A stretch of 6,579 nt of DNA from Candidatus Bathyarchaeota archaeon (GTDB taxonomy: Archaea; Thermoproteota; Bathyarchaeia; Bathyarchaeales; Bathycorpusculaceae): the NCBI GenBank assembly GCA_030626685.1, contig DAOUTL010000075.1, positions 1-6,579 of the forward strand, in the 5' to 3' direction. Below, in pieces: positions 1-5,839 of this stretch. The translations under genes and the position numbers were made by a program. Position 1 is the stretch's first letter; every line of letters starts with the position of its first letter. The notes under the pieces were generated by a model that was given only the letters and a program-made list of their open reading frames with translations, had not been told where the DNA came from and did not search any database.

Positions 1-671
1 AAACAATTTCACCAGAAATCTGGGAACTCGTAAACCCAGAATACATAAGCGTTGAAGCTGGAAAACTGAAAATCACAGTTCCACAAGGGAAAGAAGCAGG
101 ATTAATATCAAAGTCAAACTATCCCATATACGGCTCAGAATTCATAATTGAACTTGACAACCCGACACTGCCAACCGTAGGCGCTGCCTACGTTATGGTT
201 ACGCTGAGTCCGCGAAGAATCCTAAACCCATTTAAAATCCCTAACGCAGTTTACCTATGGTACCACAACTTCGGTGGGAACATCATAAGATGCTTTGTGG
301 ATAGAAAAGAACTAGGAGAAACAGAGTGGAGTTCATTTCTTTGCGAAAATAAGTTTGCAACAAAACTGGTTGTTAGAATAGACGACACGGGCATAACAGT
401 TTTCGAAGAGTTCCGTGGCGAACTTAGACAAAAACACAAGTTTGAGAAGCCTCCCCCTTTTAGCGAAGCCTACATCTCCATTTACGTTTACCATGGTTCT
501 GTCGAACCATCAGATATGACGTGCAGGATTGAAAGTTTAACCCTTGAATCACGTCCCACAGCAAGCATTCTAATGTGGACATGGCTTCCTACAGTTGTAG
601 GATTAGTTGCCGTTCTACTCTTCATGTCTCTTATGAGAGCGGTTTTACCCAAATTTAAGGAGATGAGATAA
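1..671 (+). CDS. Lectin-like beta-sandwich protein with C-terminal membrane anchor (5' partial)
   Basis: The reading frame is open to the left edge (first whole codon at position 3), so the true start lies outside the window; the ATG at 195 is internal. The visible 222 residues are beta-rich. They open with EIW and AGKLKI blocks that resemble EIW and EGKLAL in the lectin-like gene at 2751. A KLVVRIDD strand pair lies near residue 121 and the IESLTLES edge strand near residue 178, the order expected of a concanavalin A/LamG-like jelly roll. Residues 188-211 form a hydrophobic helix, followed by a basic tail (R, K, K, R). The end of the helix, LLFMSLMRAVL, resembles MLFMSIWRALR in the next gene. 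The stop codon directly abuts the next start. Likely role: a surface or virion glycan-binding protein. The fold is inferred from pattern only, and the ligand is unknown. Confidence 0.75.
   Translation, partial: TISPEIWELVNPEYISVEAGKLKITVPQGKEAGLISKSNYPIYGSEFIIELDNPTLPTVGAAYVMVTLSPRRILNPFKIPNAVYLWYHNFGGNIIRCFVDRKELGETEWSSFLCENKFATKLVVRIDDTGITVFEEFRGELRQKHKFEKPPPFSEAYISIYVYHGSVEPSDMTCRIESLTLESRPTASILMWTWLPTVVGLVAVLLFMSLMRAVLPKFKEMR
657..662 (+). promoter_or_regulatory. Shine-Dalgarno site for the gene at 672
   Basis: AAGGAG lies nine bases before ATG 672, inside the last codons of the upstream gene. It supports that start and suggests translational coupling across the zero-gap TAA/ATG junction. 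Confidence 0.75.
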
Positions 672-1457
672 ATGGCTAAAGTGGTTATATTTGAAGACGA
701 CTTTGATGACAACATCCTTGACACCGAGAAGTGGGACAAAATAGAATGTGGAGACGGATACGCAAAAGAACAGAACCAGAGAATGGAGTTCGACTGCATT
801 TACATGATGGATGGAGCATGCATCAGAACAAAAGACACCCTGAGGCTTGTGGAAGGTGAAATAACGTTTGAAGTATCATTTCCACCGAGAGCAGGTTCAC
901 CATATACATACGGATTAGGAGCGGTTGAACTCAATATTGCAAAACAAAAAGTAGACCTAGGATACAACACTCACATACGTTATTTAGTAGATGACAGCTA
1001 CACTATTGACGCGGGAATTCCGGCATTAAACCCCCCATACAGAATGGAAGTTGTTGCTCAAGGCAGGATAGGAGGTGTTGAACTTGATGCGAAGGTGGTT
1101 GCCGTCGAAGACCCGGTTGTCACAGGTAAAGTCAAGTTAAAGTTAATGATAACAAATGACACCGTGGAATTTTACTATGATGTTGGAGGAGGCTGGGTGA
1201 AATTCCACACCCTGCCGTATCAGATAGACACCAAAAAACTGTACCTCTACATTGAAGGGCATGGAAGCAACGCAGCAGAAGAGCCTTACGGCTACAGCGC
1301 AGCAGACAACCTCGTGGTTATAGCTGAAGAACCAACACCTGCTGAAAAGATGGCTGAACAAATGGGTGAATATACCACAAATTTTATGAGCATGATGATG
1401 CTGATGCTTGTTCTCATGCTTTTCATGTCTATCTGGAGGGCGTTGCGTGGAAAATAA
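672..1457 (+). CDS. LamG/GH16-like lectin-fold protein with methionine-rich C-terminal anchor
   Basis: A 261-residue protein. Its N-terminus, FEDDFDDNILDTEKW (residues 7-21), is the classic opening of concanavalin A-like lectin/glucanase domains of the LamG, DUF1349 and GH16 type. KLKLMI at 155-160, FYYDVGGGW at 167-175 and SAADNLVV at 209-216 match the closing strands of such folds. I see no EXDXXE-type GH16 catalytic motif, so binding is more likely than hydrolysis. Residues 237-255 form an unusually methionine-rich hydrophobic segment, ending in a short basic tail (R, R, K). There is no signal peptide. The ATG abuts the previous stop and has a good ribosome site. The 3' end overlaps the next gene by 11 bases. 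It is probably a paralogue of the genes at 1 and 2751 and anchored in a cell or virion membrane. The fold is fairly secure; the role is inferred. Confidence 0.85.
   Translation: MAKVVIFEDDFDDNILDTEKWDKIECGDGYAKEQNQRMEFDCIYMMDGACIRTKDTLRLVEGEITFEVSFPPRAGSPYTYGLGAVELNIAKQKVDLGYNTHIRYLVDDSYTIDAGIPALNPPYRMEVVAQGRIGGVELDAKVVAVEDPVVTGKVKLKLMITNDTVEFYYDVGGGWVKFHTLPYQIDTKKLYLYIEGHGSNAAEEPYGYSAADNLVVIAEEPTPAEKMAEQMGEYTTNFMSMMMLMLVLMLFMSIWRALRGK
1435..1440 (+). promoter_or_regulatory. Shine-Dalgarno site selecting the GTG start at 1447
   Basis: GGAGGG lies six bases before GTG 1447, within the anchor-coding end of the upstream gene. The in-frame ATG at 1408 has no comparable site and would force a 50-base overlap. 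ATG 1468 is also poorly placed relative to this site. The site therefore decides the start of the serine peptidase. Confidence 0.75.
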
Positions 1458-2763
1458 AAGCAAAATTATGGAAGTTCTGAAGAAAAATGAGGAAAGGTTA
1501 CTTAGGTTCCCAAATGTGATAGGTACTGGTGTAGGCTACAAGTTCATAAAAAAAAAGAAAACATCAACTATAGCGATAATCGTTTACGTTTCTAAAAAAC
1601 TTAAACCTAAACAACTCAGAAAAGAGCAGATGATACCCACCCAAATCGAAGGCATCCCCACAGACGTTAAAGAAACCAAACCTGTCTTACTGGAAGAGGT
1701 TGACCGAAAAGCCAAGATGCGACCAGCAAAAGGTGGAATATCAATAGCACATAAAAACGTTACAGCAGGAACACTTAGCACAAGAATCATAGATGCACTG
1801 AACGGAAAAAGAACCATACTCTCATGTAACCATGTAATAGCCAACTTGGAACCTTTAGGAAAAGCAAGCAAAGGAGACTCCATACTTCAGCCGGGTCCAG
1901 CGGATGGAGGTACAGACCCAGCAGATAGGATAGCTGGTTTAGAAAGATGGGAACCTATGCGTTCAGGAACTAAAGTGGATGCTGCCATAGCGACACCAGA
2001 CAACGACGCAGACTTGTCAGATGAAGTTTTAGACTTCGGAGTAATTGAAGGTGAAATCATACACCCGAAAGTAGGGGTCGCTGTTCAGAAAACAGGGAGA
2101 ACAACGGGTTTAACAGAAGGCGAAATAGTGGCTATTGTTTCCAGCATAACCGTAATGACTGCAAAAGGAAACGTCACGGTTTATGATGTTATAGACACAT
2201 ATTTATATGCTAAAGGTGGAGACAGCGGAAGCTTAACTGTGGAGAAGGGTACGAACAAACCAGTAGGCATTCTTTTTGCGGGTAGCATGGCAGACCCTTA
2301 CGACACTTTCCTAATTAGAATGGATAACATCTGTCAAAGGCTACACATAGGCTTTCCAGCATGTGTTCACGGAATCTTAAAGGACGCTGAAACAGGGGAG
2401 ATTATTTCTCATGGTGCAATTGTCTATGCTGAGAACCACTATTCTGCAGAGAGAAAAACTCGTGTTAAGTCCAACGGAGAATTCGGAATAGGTTGCTTTG
2501 AAAAAAACAAAACATACTCGCTCAAAATAGAAGCACCATACTATGAAACCAAAACTCTATCAATCACACCTACAACTAACTGGCTGGACCTTGGTGAAGT
2601 TAAACTTACACCAGCCGCCTTGCCTGTAGCAGCCGAAATTCCAATTATGCAATATATGGTTGCAGCTTTCTCTCAATTTATTCTGCTTACTTTCTGGGTT
2701 ATCCCTTATATATCACGGGAACTTAAAACAGTTTTATTGGAGGAAAGAATATGGCAATCTTAG
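1447..2763 (+). CDS. Membrane-anchored trypsin-like serine peptidase with carboxypeptidase-regulatory-like domain
   Basis: A 438-residue protein from GTG 1447. An N-terminal region (about residues 23-75: NVIGTGVGYK, IAIIVYVSKKL, IPTQIEGIPTDV) matches the leader region of Nal1-like trypsin-fold proteases. The peptidase domain follows, with an apparent triad of His129 (ILSCNHVIAN), Asp178 (KVDAAIATP) and Ser260 (KGGDSGSLTV). All three are intact, so activity is plausible. Residues about 307-389 (HGILKDAETGEIISHGAIV to LDLGEVKL) resemble the beta-sandwich CarboxypepD_reg domain often found on exported or surface proteins. Residues about 402-422 form a membrane helix, followed by a mixed-charge tail. 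No signal peptide is visible. It lies between lectin-like genes and overlaps the next one by 13 bases. Likely roles are processing of virion proteins or attack on the host surface layer; the substrate is unknown. The peptidase assignment is strong; the role is inference. Confidence 0.9.
   Translation: MENKSKIMEVLKKNEERLLRFPNVIGTGVGYKFIKKKKTSTIAIIVYVSKKLKPKQLRKEQMIPTQIEGIPTDVKETKPVLLEEVDRKAKMRPAKGGISIAHKNVTAGTLSTRIIDALNGKRTILSCNHVIANLEPLGKASKGDSILQPGPADGGTDPADRIAGLERWEPMRSGTKVDAAIATPDNDADLSDEVLDFGVIEGEIIHPKVGVAVQKTGRTTGLTEGEIVAIVSSITVMTAKGNVTVYDVIDTYLYAKGGDSGSLTVEKGTNKPVGILFAGSMADPYDTFLIRMDNICQRLHIGFPACVHGILKDAETGEIISHGAIVYAENHYSAERKTRVKSNGEFGIGCFEKNKTYSLKIEAPYYETKTLSITPTTNWLDLGEVKLTPAALPVAAEIPIMQYMVAAFSQFILLTFWVIPYISRELKTVLLEERIWQS
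2739..2743 (+). promoter_or_regulatory. Shine-Dalgarno site for the gene at 2751
   Basis: GGAGG lies seven bases before ATG 2751 and inside the peptidase coding region. It supports the 13-base overlap of the two genes and coupled translation. Confidence 0.75.
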
Positions 2764-3431
2764 ACAAATTCGATGTTGGAGCATACCCATCAAAGGAGAT
2801 ATGGGACTACATGAACTGGGACAGCGAAGAACCTAAACTTGTTGAAGGGAAGCTAGCCCTCTTCAACTCAGGTGTGGTTTCAAAAGTAGCACATAAATTC
2901 ACAGATGGATACGAAGTAACGTTTGATTCAGACAACAAACCCTTCATAGTGCTTTTATCTTATGAAAAAATACTTAATGAACGCCCTTCAGCAGCAATAT
3001 GGACAGGACACGCAATCAAGTTTGGAACAGACCCAGCCTACCCTGTAAGAACACTCTTTCTCACCTCTATTGAGGACGGGGTATGGAAATATGTGAAACA
3101 TACATACATCGCAACAACTAAACCTTTCAGCATTCGCATTAAAAGGGAGAATGGAACATTAAAGGCTTTCTACACCCTTCCCAACGGATACGAATATTTA
3201 CTCGGTGAAACCAACTGGCTTCTAAAAGATGAGGTGTACGCTTACATAGTGAACGAAGCCTATGGGGGAACAATGATTGACAACTTCTTCCTAGGGTTAC
3301 CTCAGGAAAGAGGAATCTACGAAATAACCGCTTCATTTGGACCTATAATCGCAAGCTTCATCAGCTTCATCTTCATCTTCGTAATAATTTCAGTTCTAAG
3401 ACCAATGATACGTGGGATAATTCATCGGTAG
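2751..3431 (+). CDS. Third lectin-like beta-sandwich protein with C-terminal membrane anchor
   Basis: A 226-residue protein. EIWDYMNW at 16-23 and VEGKLALF at 31-38 parallel the EIW and AGKL blocks of the truncated gene at the left edge. FSIRIKRENGTLKAFY (126-141), then a Y-x-Y strand and MIDNFFLG (175-182), fit the closing strands of a concanavalin A-like lectin/LamG fold. No catalytic glutamate cluster of a glycoside hydrolase is evident. Residues 195-216 are strongly hydrophobic (ISFIFIFVIISVL), followed by a basic tail (R, R, R). There is no signal peptide. ATG 2751 has a strong ribosome site. It is probably a paralogue of the genes at 1 and 672 and a surface or virion binding protein. 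Pairwise similarity is low outside the blocks, so the paralogy is inferred. Confidence 0.78.
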   Translation: MAILDKFDVGAYPSKEIWDYMNWDSEEPKLVEGKLALFNSGVVSKVAHKFTDGYEVTFDSDNKPFIVLLSYEKILNERPSAAIWTGHAIKFGTDPAYPVRTLFLTSIEDGVWKYVKHTYIATTKPFSIRIKRENGTLKAFYTLPNGYEYLLGETNWLLKDEVYAYIVNEAYGGTMIDNFFLGLPQERGIYEITASFGPIIASFISFIFIFVIISVLRPMIRGIIHR

Positions 3432-3442
3432 GTGGTTTCCCT

Positions 3443-3628
3443 TTGAAATCTTTAAAGAAAACTGTAGCCCAAGCAATAAGACGAACCAAATTCACGACAG
3501 TCATAGGAACAAAAGTTTACTCCGCCGAAGAGCTAGCTAGAGAAGTTGAAAACGAAACCGAAATCGGTAAGAAAATAATCGAAATGGCTATTAAGGGAAC
3601 AATTGAAAGATATTCCAAGGGAACCTAG
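3443..3628 (+). CDS. Small 61-residue protein of unknown function
   Basis: It starts at TTG 3443, with TAGGTGGTT at 3429-3437, which can pair with the archaeal 16S tail if G-U pairs are allowed. The N-terminus is basic (KSLKK, AIRR). A short VIGTKVYSAEEL strand-turn-helix follows, then charged helices (AREVENETEIGKKIIEMAIKG). There is no membrane segment, cysteine or recognisable catalytic motif. The stop abuts the TTG of the next gene, so the two are probably co-translated. The size and basic head would suit an assembly or adaptor protein, but nothing in the sequence shows that. I do not recognise the family with confidence. Confidence 0.7.
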   Translation: MKSLKKTVAQAIRRTKFTTVIGTKVYSAEELAREVENETEIGKKIIEMAIKGTIERYSKGT

Positions 3629-4363
3629 TTGGGAGACAACGACACAACAATAATCAGAACAGACTTCGACTTAGCCACTATGATTCTAAGCCAAAAAATA
3701 GCTCCAGAAGTGATAGAATACGCACATAAGCGACTATACGCTGTAAAAGACTTATACAAGGAAAAAGCAAACAAAACAGAACTCCTCAGCAACTTCATCT
3801 GGAGCATACCAGTCACAGTATTCGGCTTCTCCCACGGTGTAGAAGATGCTCTACTTGGACAAGAAATAGGTCAAAACGTGCTTGACCTAGCTAACACAGC
3901 ATGGGTTAACAACAAAATAGTTGTGTTAAACGCATGCAGTTGCGGCAAACAACTTGCTCCCGCTATGGTTGACGCAGGAACAAGGGCGGTTTTTGCCTAT
4001 GATGACCTGCTAACTTTAAGAGTTACATCAGATACATACGACCCTCTTGAAGGATTCAAAGAAAGCATAAACACCCCAAAACTTCTATATGACGGATTAA
4101 AAGCGAAAGAAGTTTACGACAAAACGATAGAGGAGTATAACAAATGGATAGATTACTGGGATGAGAAAGACCCTGTAACAGCAGACGTGCTCAGACATGA
4201 CCGTGACTGCTTTAAGCTCTACGGCAATGGGGAAAGTAGCATAACCTTCTCAACTTTTCTGATTCTAGGTTTAACAGATATATTCTTCCTTGCATGGGCA
4301 ATACTTTGGACTTTTCTAGAGGTTGTTAGGACAACTAAGCCATTATGGAGGAAAACCAAGTAA
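3629..4363 (+). CDS. Clan CD (caspase/gingipain/CHAT-like) cysteine peptidase candidate with C-terminal membrane anchor
   Basis: A 244-residue protein starting at TTG 3629, directly after the previous stop, with a weak AAGGGA site upstream. Strand VTVFGFSHG (62-70) supplies a His69-Gly70 pair. Strand IVVLNACSCG (97-106) supplies an Ala-Cys pair with Cys103 and a following small-residue loop. AGTRAVFAYDD (116-126) is the next strand. This order (hydrophobic strand + HG, hydrophobic strand + AC-x-x-G, Gly/Ala strand) is the signature of clan CD cysteine peptidases such as C25 gingipains, caspases, separase and CHAT domains. An N-terminal IIRTDFDLATMIL block and a charged helical stretch at 150-195 flank it. 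Residues 208-232 form a membrane helix with a basic tail. No signal peptide or pro-domain is visible, and the fold seems compact for the family. Cys105 is a second candidate nucleophile. The peptidase call is moderately strong; the substrate is unknown. Confidence 0.75.
   Translation: MGDNDTTIIRTDFDLATMILSQKIAPEVIEYAHKRLYAVKDLYKEKANKTELLSNFIWSIPVTVFGFSHGVEDALLGQEIGQNVLDLANTAWVNNKIVVLNACSCGKQLAPAMVDAGTRAVFAYDDLLTLRVTSDTYDPLEGFKESINTPKLLYDGLKAKEVYDKTIEEYNKWIDYWDEKDPVTADVLRHDRDCFKLYGNGESSITFSTFLILGLTDIFFLAWAILWTFLEVVRTTKPLWRKTK
4347..4351 (+). promoter_or_regulatory. Shine-Dalgarno site selecting ATG 4363
   Basis: GGAGG lies eleven bases before ATG 4363, which overlaps the upstream stop as TAATG. 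The in-frame ATG at 4345 sits on the site itself and has only a distant TTAGGA upstream, so 4363 is preferred. The spacing is a little long. Confidence 0.6.
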
Positions 4364-4785
4364 TGATACGCACTGAACACTACCATACTGACGAGGTGGA
4401 GGTTAGCGTAACCTCAAAAGAGTGGAAAGCTGCGAAGGTTTTGGACTTTGACAAAGACCCATTTCAATACAATATAATTAGAATTAAGGTTCTAGCGGAC
4501 TTGGTTGTTCCCCCAGAGGAAACGAAAGGCAAATTAGGCATATTTATAGATGACGAAGAAAAACCACGAGCAGTCATAGAATCCGACCTGACATTCTCCC
4601 ACATCTTCAAAACAGAGTTTGACGCAATAAACATTCCCTATGGAAAACACTCTCTCAAAATAAAAATGAAAAGTGAACAAGGATGCCCAGCAACAAACAC
4701 TTTCCTAGAAATACATATAACAAGATGGATGAACATCTATGAAATGGTAGGATTAGCCTTGCCAATACGGCTGCTGGGGGAATAG
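4363..4785 (+). CDS. Small beta-rich protein of unknown function
   Basis: A 140-residue protein from ATG 4363 (146 residues if ATG 4345 is used). It shows alternating beta strands (VEVSVTS, NIIRIKVLADLVV, GKLGIFIDD, KHSLKIKMKS, FLEIHITRW), which suggests an Ig-like or jelly-roll sandwich. The KLGIFIDD and HSLKIKMK strands resemble those of carbohydrate-binding or structural virion domains. The C-terminus (MNIYEMVGLALPIRLLGE) is hydrophobic but short and ends in acid, so it is not a clear membrane helix. The start overlaps the peptidase stop as TAATG. There is no catalytic motif. It is probably a structural or adhesion component by context only, and the family is not recognised. Confidence 0.72.
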   Translation: MIRTEHYHTDEVEVSVTSKEWKAAKVLDFDKDPFQYNIIRIKVLADLVVPPEETKGKLGIFIDDEEKPRAVIESDLTFSHIFKTEFDAINIPYGKHSLKIKMKSEQGCPATNTFLEIHITRWMNIYEMVGLALPIRLLGE

Positions 4786-4816
4786 AATAGATGGCAATTT
4801 CAATGGAGCTGAGGTA

Positions 4817-5248
4817 ATGGAGCGGACAGTTGAAAGAACAATAACAACAATGACTTTGTCAGTTATAACCCTTACAGTTATGGTTTCCCTCTTCAACCAA
4901 ATTTTGGAGAGAATGGCTCCAAAACTATCCAAAATTGGAAGCGGAATTTTGGAAGCTGATGGCACAGAACAACCAGTCTTTGAACACGAGGAAGCTGAAC
5001 CATTCATAATTTCTGGCTACATCAATCTCAAAAACATGGAAGTTGGCGACACAGTAACTATAAACCAATATGTAAAACTCTCTGAAGATGAAGATTACAC
5101 GCTTTATTTAGGGGAAACATACACAAACTCCCAAACTGAACCCTTAAAACATGTAGACAAGTTACCTACAATAAAAGGCATAAAGATAACACTACAACAG
5201 ACAAGCGGAACGCTAAAAGCATACTCATGGGAGTTCTACAAAGGATAA
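4817..5248 (+). CDS. Small beta-rich protein with N-terminal membrane segment
   Basis: A 143-residue protein from ATG 4817, with GGAG at 4805-4808 and a closer GAGG at 4811-4814. Residues 9-29 are hydrophobic (TITTMTLSVITLTVMVSLF), after a head with two arginines and two glutamates. It is the only gene here whose anchor is at the N-terminus. No signal peptidase or type IV pilin cleavage motif is obvious, so an uncleaved signal anchor is likely. A short helix (NQILERMAPKLSKIG) leads to a beta domain at about 62-143: FIISGYINLKNMEVGDTV, YTLYLGETYT, GIKITLQQTSGTL, YSWEF. The GYI-L-x-x-M-x-x-GDTV block suggests a small beta-sandwich of the kind seen in archaeal viral and surface proteins, but I cannot name the family. 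A signal anchor would place the beta domain outside the membrane. Confidence 0.75.
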   Translation: MERTVERTITTMTLSVITLTVMVSLFNQILERMAPKLSKIGSGILEADGTEQPVFEHEEAEPFIISGYINLKNMEVGDTVTINQYVKLSEDEDYTLYLGETYTNSQTEPLKHVDKLPTIKGIKITLQQTSGTLKAYSWEFYKG

Positions 5249-5250
5249 CT

Positions 5251-5258
5251 GAGGTGAT
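5251..5258 (+). promoter_or_regulatory. Shine-Dalgarno site in front of an apparent ATA start
   Basis: GAGGTGAT is a perfect complement to the archaeal 16S 3' tail (AUCACCUC). It lies five bases before ATA 5264; the core GAGG ends nine bases before. No ATG, GTG or TTG occurs in the downstream frame until 5387, and GTG 5387 has no ribosome site. This placement is the main evidence for the ATA start. Confidence 0.75.
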
Positions 5259-5263
5259 TCCAC

Positions 5264-5830
5264 ATACCTAAAATTCCAGACATAAAAAAAATCGTTGATG
5301 AGAGGCTTAGTGCTGAAAGAGCCGTTAAAATAGATAATCTTGACGCTTTAATCTCAAGCAGAGCCTCAACTGATGCTCTTTCCGCTGTGGCAGCCGACGT
5401 AAATAATGCACAGTTAGTGATTAAGTTTCCAAGCACACCTGTATGTGACGACATAGCCGTTGCAACCGCTACGGACACAACTGAAAGAGAAATCACTGTT
5501 TCACTTCCTTCAGGGGCTTCAATCGTCAGAGCCATGCTCGCTGTTTTCTTAACCGCCAAAAATGCAACCGCAAATGCCCAAGACATAGACATAAGCGTAA
5601 GTGGGAGACTAAGCGGGGGAACATGGACTACTTTTATAACGTTACTCGACCACCTTGGATTGCCAAATATTGACCGAGCAACAACAGGAGACGTGTTACT
5701 AGCTGATGTAAGCACACTCGTCAACGCAGAAGGCACCTACGGCTTCAAATGCACAATAACGTTATCATCGGCAAACGCTGTTAGGTTCAAAACTCAATAT
5801 ATACTATTAATCACATATAAAATATCATAG
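5264..5830 (+). CDS. Fibre-like protein with N-terminal coiled-coil stretch, apparent ATA start
   Basis: A 188-residue protein if read from ATA 5264. The frame is open back to the TGA at 5255-5257, with no ATG, GTG or TTG before GTG 5387 (residue 42). Residues 1-41 (PKIPDIKKIVDERL, VKIDNLDALISSRAST) are protein-like, with heptad-type spacing. The IDNLD-x-x-ISSRAS motif is typical of the short helical repeats in phage tail and fibre proteins, so this stretch is probably coding. From about residue 48 the protein is beta-rich (LVIKFPS, REITVSLPSGASIVRAMLAV, DIDISVSGRL, YGFKCTITLSS, TQYILLITYKI), consistent with a beta-sandwich head. It has no membrane segment. Likely role: a trimeric fibre or spike partner of the histidine-rich protein nine bases downstream. 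If GTG 5387 were the start, it would be 147 residues and lose the coil. Confidence 0.75.
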   Translation: MPKIPDIKKIVDERLSAERAVKIDNLDALISSRASTDALSAVAADVNNAQLVIKFPSTPVCDDIAVATATDTTEREITVSLPSGASIVRAMLAVFLTAKNATANAQDIDISVSGRLSGGTWTTFITLLDHLGLPNIDRATTGDVLLADVSTLVNAEGTYGFKCTITLSSANAVRFKTQYILLITYKIS

Positions 5831-5839
5831 GCGACACCG

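Noticed and set aside
1408..1446. ATG 1408 as the start of the serine peptidase
   Set aside because: It has no ribosome site, adds a Cys-rich unlike head and needs a 50-base overlap; GTG 1447 has GGAGGG six bases upstream.
1548..1556. Run of nine A residues in the peptidase gene as a programmed frameshift site
   Set aside because: The zero frame continues into an intact catalytic triad and domain order, and the alternative frames give nothing protein-like, so no shift is needed.
1584..1883. Minus-strand frame inside the serine peptidase gene
   Set aside because: The plus strand encodes the leader and the catalytic histidine here; the antisense frame has no recognisable motif.
4786..4816. 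Promoter in the longest gap between genes
   Set aside because: No TATA box or BRE is visible in 31 bases, and the gap is better explained by ribosome sites and a mini-ORF.
4841..4905. Type IV pilin or archaellin-like signal in the gene at 4817
   Set aside because: The N-terminal hydrophobic stretch lacks the small-residue cleavage site after a basic residue that archaeal prepilin peptidases need.
5284..5291. Run of eight A residues near the start of the fibre gene as an explanation for the missing ATG
   Set aside because: The ATA codon at 5264 is upstream of the run and in frame with the whole protein. A length error in the run would put the upstream part out of frame, but PKIPDIKK reads sensibly and the ribosome site fits.
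5236..5736. Long minus-strand frame opposite the fibre gene
   Set aside because: Its low-complexity Ser/Ala/Thr/Val composition mirrors the plus-strand codons. It has no ribosome site and overlaps a well-supported gene.
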